This document shows positions 5,465 through 7,737 of a stretch of DNA of 7,737 bases, in pieces (within the stretch, counting starts at the first letter, position 1; every line of letters begins with the position of its first letter). Both the position numbers and the translations under genes were made by a program. The stretch covers positions 1 through 7,737 of the forward strand of contig JBBRTW010000359.1 of the NCBI GenBank assembly GCA_038244055.1. The letters are read 5' to 3'. This DNA is from DASPKW01 sp038244055. Lineage in GTDB: Bacteria; Planctomycetota; Phycisphaerae; Tepidisphaerales; Tepidisphaeraceae. A model generated the notes under the pieces. It searched no databases, was not told where the DNA came from, and saw only the letters and a program-made list of their open reading frames with translations.

Positions 5465-7737
5465 ATGCCGCGCATTGTCTGTTTTACGATTGCCGTTTTG
5501 ATCGCCTCCGCGCTTCGGGCCGCCGAGCCCGGCGCGCGGTTTCACGTCTCGGTCACCGGTGATGATGCGAATCCCGGCACGCTCGAAAAACCTTTCAAAT
5601 CGCCGCAGCGAGCCCGCGATGCCGTGCGGGAACTGAAGAAAGCCGCCAACGGCGCTCTGCCGGTTGGCGGCGTGGTGATCCAACTTCACGCCGGTAGGCA
5701 CTATCTGGCCGAGACGCTGGTTTTGACGCCCGAAGATTCCGGGATCAGCGCCGACTCGGCCATCGGCTACATGGCCGCGCCGGGCGAATTAGTCACACTC
5801 TCCGGCGCTATCAAGCTGATGAACCTGACCTGGATTCCATACAAGAACAACATTGTTCAGGCCAAACTCCCGGCCGCGAAAGAGGGCAAACTCGATTTCG
5901 ATCAGTTGTTTCTCGATGGCCGGCAACTGATTCTGGCGCGCTATCCGAATTTCGACCGGGCCGCCAAATATTTTACCGGCACCGCCGCCGATGCGATCGC
6001 GCCGCAGCGCCTCAAGACCTGGGCTCATCCGGAAACCGGATTTCTCCATGCGATGCACACGGGTCACTGGGGCGACATGGCATTCGCGATCACCGGCGTG
6101 GATGCCAAGGGGAGCGCGATTCTAAAAGGCGGATGGCAGAACAACCGCCCATCGCCGCCGCATAAGGATCATCGGTTTGTGGAAAATATTTTCGAAGAAC
6201 TCGATGCGCCGGGGGAGTTTTATCTCGATAAGTCGGCCGGGGTTCTCTACCTGATTCCCCCGGCCGGCTACGATGCCGCGAGGCTCGCCGCCGCGCTCAT
6301 CGAAGCGCCGACACTCAAGCACCTGATCGAATTCCGGGGGACCGCTCCCTCTCCCAAGGGCGGCCAGACTGCTCCCGATAGCGGAAACGCGAAACCGCCC
6401 GTGGGAGAGGGCGGGGGTGAGGGGTCTTCGAATCTGAAGCGCGGCTGGTCATCAACTGCCCAATTCATCACCCTTTCCGGCCTGACAATCTCCCATTCCG
6501 GCCGCACCTTCATGGAGCCTTACGAGCCGCTGCTCCGCTCCGACTGGTGCATCTACCGCGGCGGCGCGGTCTTTCTCGAAGGCACGCGCGACATCTCGAT
6601 CGCAAACTGCAACTTCGAGCATCTCGGCGGCAATGCGCTGTTTGTTTCGAAGTACAACCGCCGCGTTACGGTTGCCGGATCGCGCTTCACGGAGATCGGC
6701 GCGAGCTGCATCGCCTTCGTGGGAGATACATCGGCCGTGCGGATGGCCGGCGTCAAAGGGTATGGCGATGCGATTGACTACGCCGCGCTCGATAAAACAC
6801 CCGGCCCGAAAAGCGATGATTACCCGGCCAACTGCCGTGTCTCGGATTGCCTGATGTTTCACTTCGGCACGGTGGAGAAACAGGTGGCGGGCGTGGATAT
6901 CGACATCGCGGCGCGGATCACCGTATCGCACTGCTCGATCTACGATTGCCCGCGAGCGGGGATCAATATCGGCGGCGGATATTTTGGCGGGCACCTCATC
7001 GAACACTGCGATGTCTTCGACACGGTCAAGGAAACCGGCGACCACGGCTCGTTCAATTCCTGGGGCCGCGACCGCTACTGGAAACTCAAGGGCAAAACTC
7101 TGGAAGAAGCCGCCAGGGAAATCCCCGGGCTGGCGATGCTGGATGTCATCGAGCCGATCACGCTCAGCCACAACCGCTGGCGCTGCGATCACGGCTGGGA
7201 TATCGATCTCGATGATGGATCGAGCAATTATCGCATTGTCAACAATGTCTGCCTCGGCGGCGGCTTGAAGAATCGCGAAGGGTTCGGCCGGGTGGTGGAG
7301 AACAACATCATGGTGGCCAATTCGTTCCATCCGCATGTCTGGTACAGGGATTCGCAGGATGTGTTTCGGCACAACATCGTGCAGACTGCGTATCGGCCGA
7401 TCGGGATCAAGCAGTGGGGCAAGGAGGTCGATTTCAATTTATTCCCCGATGAAAAAGCACTGATGGCCGCGCGGAAAAATGGCACCGATGCGAATTCGGC
7501 CTTCGGTGATCCCGAGTTCGTCGATGGCAGCGCCGGCGATTATCGCGTGAAGGAAACTTCGCCGGCGCTGAAGATCGGCTTCCGGAATTTCCCGATGGAT
7601 CAGTTCGGCGTAACCAGCGCGCGGCTGAAGAGGGAAGCGCGGACACCTTCATTCGGCGCGGCCGCCAAAGCAGCCGGGCTGGCGCGCGATCCCAAACCGC
7701 GCGATTTTCTGGGGGCCAGGATCAAGAACATCATCGG
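5465..7737 (+). CDS. Secreted right-handed parallel beta-helix protein, C-terminus cut by the right edge
   Basis: The frame is open for 757 codons from the ATG at 5465 to the edge. AAGGAG at 5455-5460 supports the start. Residues 1-20 form a signal peptide (hydrophobic 4-17, ending ALRAA), so the protein is exported. FHVSVTGDDANPGTLEKPFK (26-45) is the usual entry to secreted beta-helix proteins. The helix region then shows repeated short strands with stacked Asn, Cys and Gly, and conserved stretches GDHGSFNSWGRDR (525-537), CDHGWDIDLDDGSSNY (574-589) and FHPHVWY (621-627). I recall these in a planctomycete-rich family annotated as right-handed beta-helix proteins, some resembling glycoside hydrolases such as GH141. 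Acidic and His residues in those stretches are candidate active-site or metal ligands. The visible end (DFLGARIKNIIG) may lead into a PDZ-like domain, by recall only. Residues about 293-331 are Pro/Gly-rich and carry a repeat element, listed separately. Role in polysaccharide binding or cleavage is inferred. Confidence 0.87.
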   Translation, partial: MPRIVCFTIAVLIASALRAAEPGARFHVSVTGDDANPGTLEKPFKSPQRARDAVRELKKAANGALPVGGVVIQLHAGRHYLAETLVLTPEDSGISADSAIGYMAAPGELVTLSGAIKLMNLTWIPYKNNIVQAKLPAAKEGKLDFDQLFLDGRQLILARYPNFDRAAKYFTGTAADAIAPQRLKTWAHPETGFLHAMHTGHWGDMAFAITGVDAKGSAILKGGWQNNRPSPPHKDHRFVENIFEELDAPGEFYLDKSAGVLYLIPPAGYDAARLAAALIEAPTLKHLIEFRGTAPSPKGGQTAPDSGNAKPPVGEGGGEGSSNLKRGWSSTAQFITLSGLTISHSGRTFMEPYEPLLRSDWCIYRGGAVFLEGTRDISIANCNFEHLGGNALFVSKYNRRVTVAGSRFTEIGASCIAFVGDTSAVRMAGVKGYGDAIDYAALDKTPGPKSDDYPANCRVSDCLMFHFGTVEKQVAGVDIDIAARITVSHCSIYDCPRAGINIGGGYFGGHLIEHCDVFDTVKETGDHGSFNSWGRDRYWKLKGKTLEEAAREIPGLAMLDVIEPITLSHNRWRCDHGWDIDLDDGSSNYRIVNNVCLGGGLKNREGFGRVVENNIMVANSFHPHVWYRDSQDVFRHNIVQTAYRPIGIKQWGKEVDFNLFPDEKALMAARKNGTDANSAFGDPEFVDGSAGDYRVKETSPALKIGFRNFPMDQFGVTSARLKREARTPSFGAAAKAAGLARDPKPRDFLGARIKNII
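6345..6424. repeat. 80-nt hairpin element, copy B (inside the beta-helix gene)
   Basis: CCCTCTCCC at 6347-6355 pairs with GGGAGAGGG at 6403-6411, and GGGCGG (6358-6363) pairs with CCGCCC (6395-6400) around a 31-nt loop; the G-rich tail ends at 6424. Stem, loop and tail lengths equal those of copy A at 3323-3402, while the inner stem and loop sequences differ. It encodes residues 294-320 of the beta-helix protein in frame, as Pro/Gly/Lys-rich sequence unlike its surroundings. Confidence 0.8.

Noticed and set aside
6452..7372. 306-codon minus-strand open frame opposite the beta-helix gene
   Set aside because: It is antisense to conserved beta-helix motifs; its composition is that of a shadow frame.

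Overview
The window is high-GC bacterial DNA from a chromosome, with no phage, plasmid or CRISPR signature. The gene content points to Planctomycetota, plausibly a Phycisphaerae-like lineage: a lipoprotein next to a DUF2752 membrane protein, a GT4 glycosyltransferase opening with a WEFPPFISGGLGT signature, a secreted right-handed beta-helix protein, and weak or variable Shine-Dalgarno signals. This assignment rests on recalled family resemblance; no marker gene is present.

Layout, left to right. Positions 1-1115 hold two minus-strand genes, a DUF2752 membrane protein followed by a lipoprotein that runs off the left edge. Positions 1116-1896 are non-coding and carry a cluster of REP-like hairpins with GTAG/CTAC tetranucleotides arranged as a BIME-like repeat. 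A GT4-type glycosyltransferase (1897-3240, +) follows. The next intergenic stretch (3241-3464) holds a short GGATTGC tandem repeat and a copy of an 80-nt hairpin element. Positions 3465-4011 hold two convergent antitoxin-like small genes, a DUF433 protein (+) and a 71-residue protein (-), neither with a recognisable toxin beside it. A ketose 3-epimerase-family TIM barrel (4068-4913, -) is divergent from a small membrane-anchored zinc-ribbon protein (5113-5373, +). The window ends inside a secreted parallel beta-helix protein (5465 to the right edge, +), whose coding sequence contains a second copy of the 80-nt hairpin element, apparently inserted in frame.

The metabolic genes suggest carbohydrate handling: glucan or glycan synthesis by the GT4 enzyme, ketose epimerisation, and a secreted beta-helix protein of the kind that often binds or cleaves polysaccharide. 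Nothing shows that they form one pathway, and they are not one operon.

The most interesting features are the repeats. Two copies of the 80-nt element have the same stem and loop lengths, and their inner stems differ by paired changes that keep base pairing. One copy has become about 27 or more extra residues of an otherwise conserved protein. I found no complete new defence or biosynthetic system.
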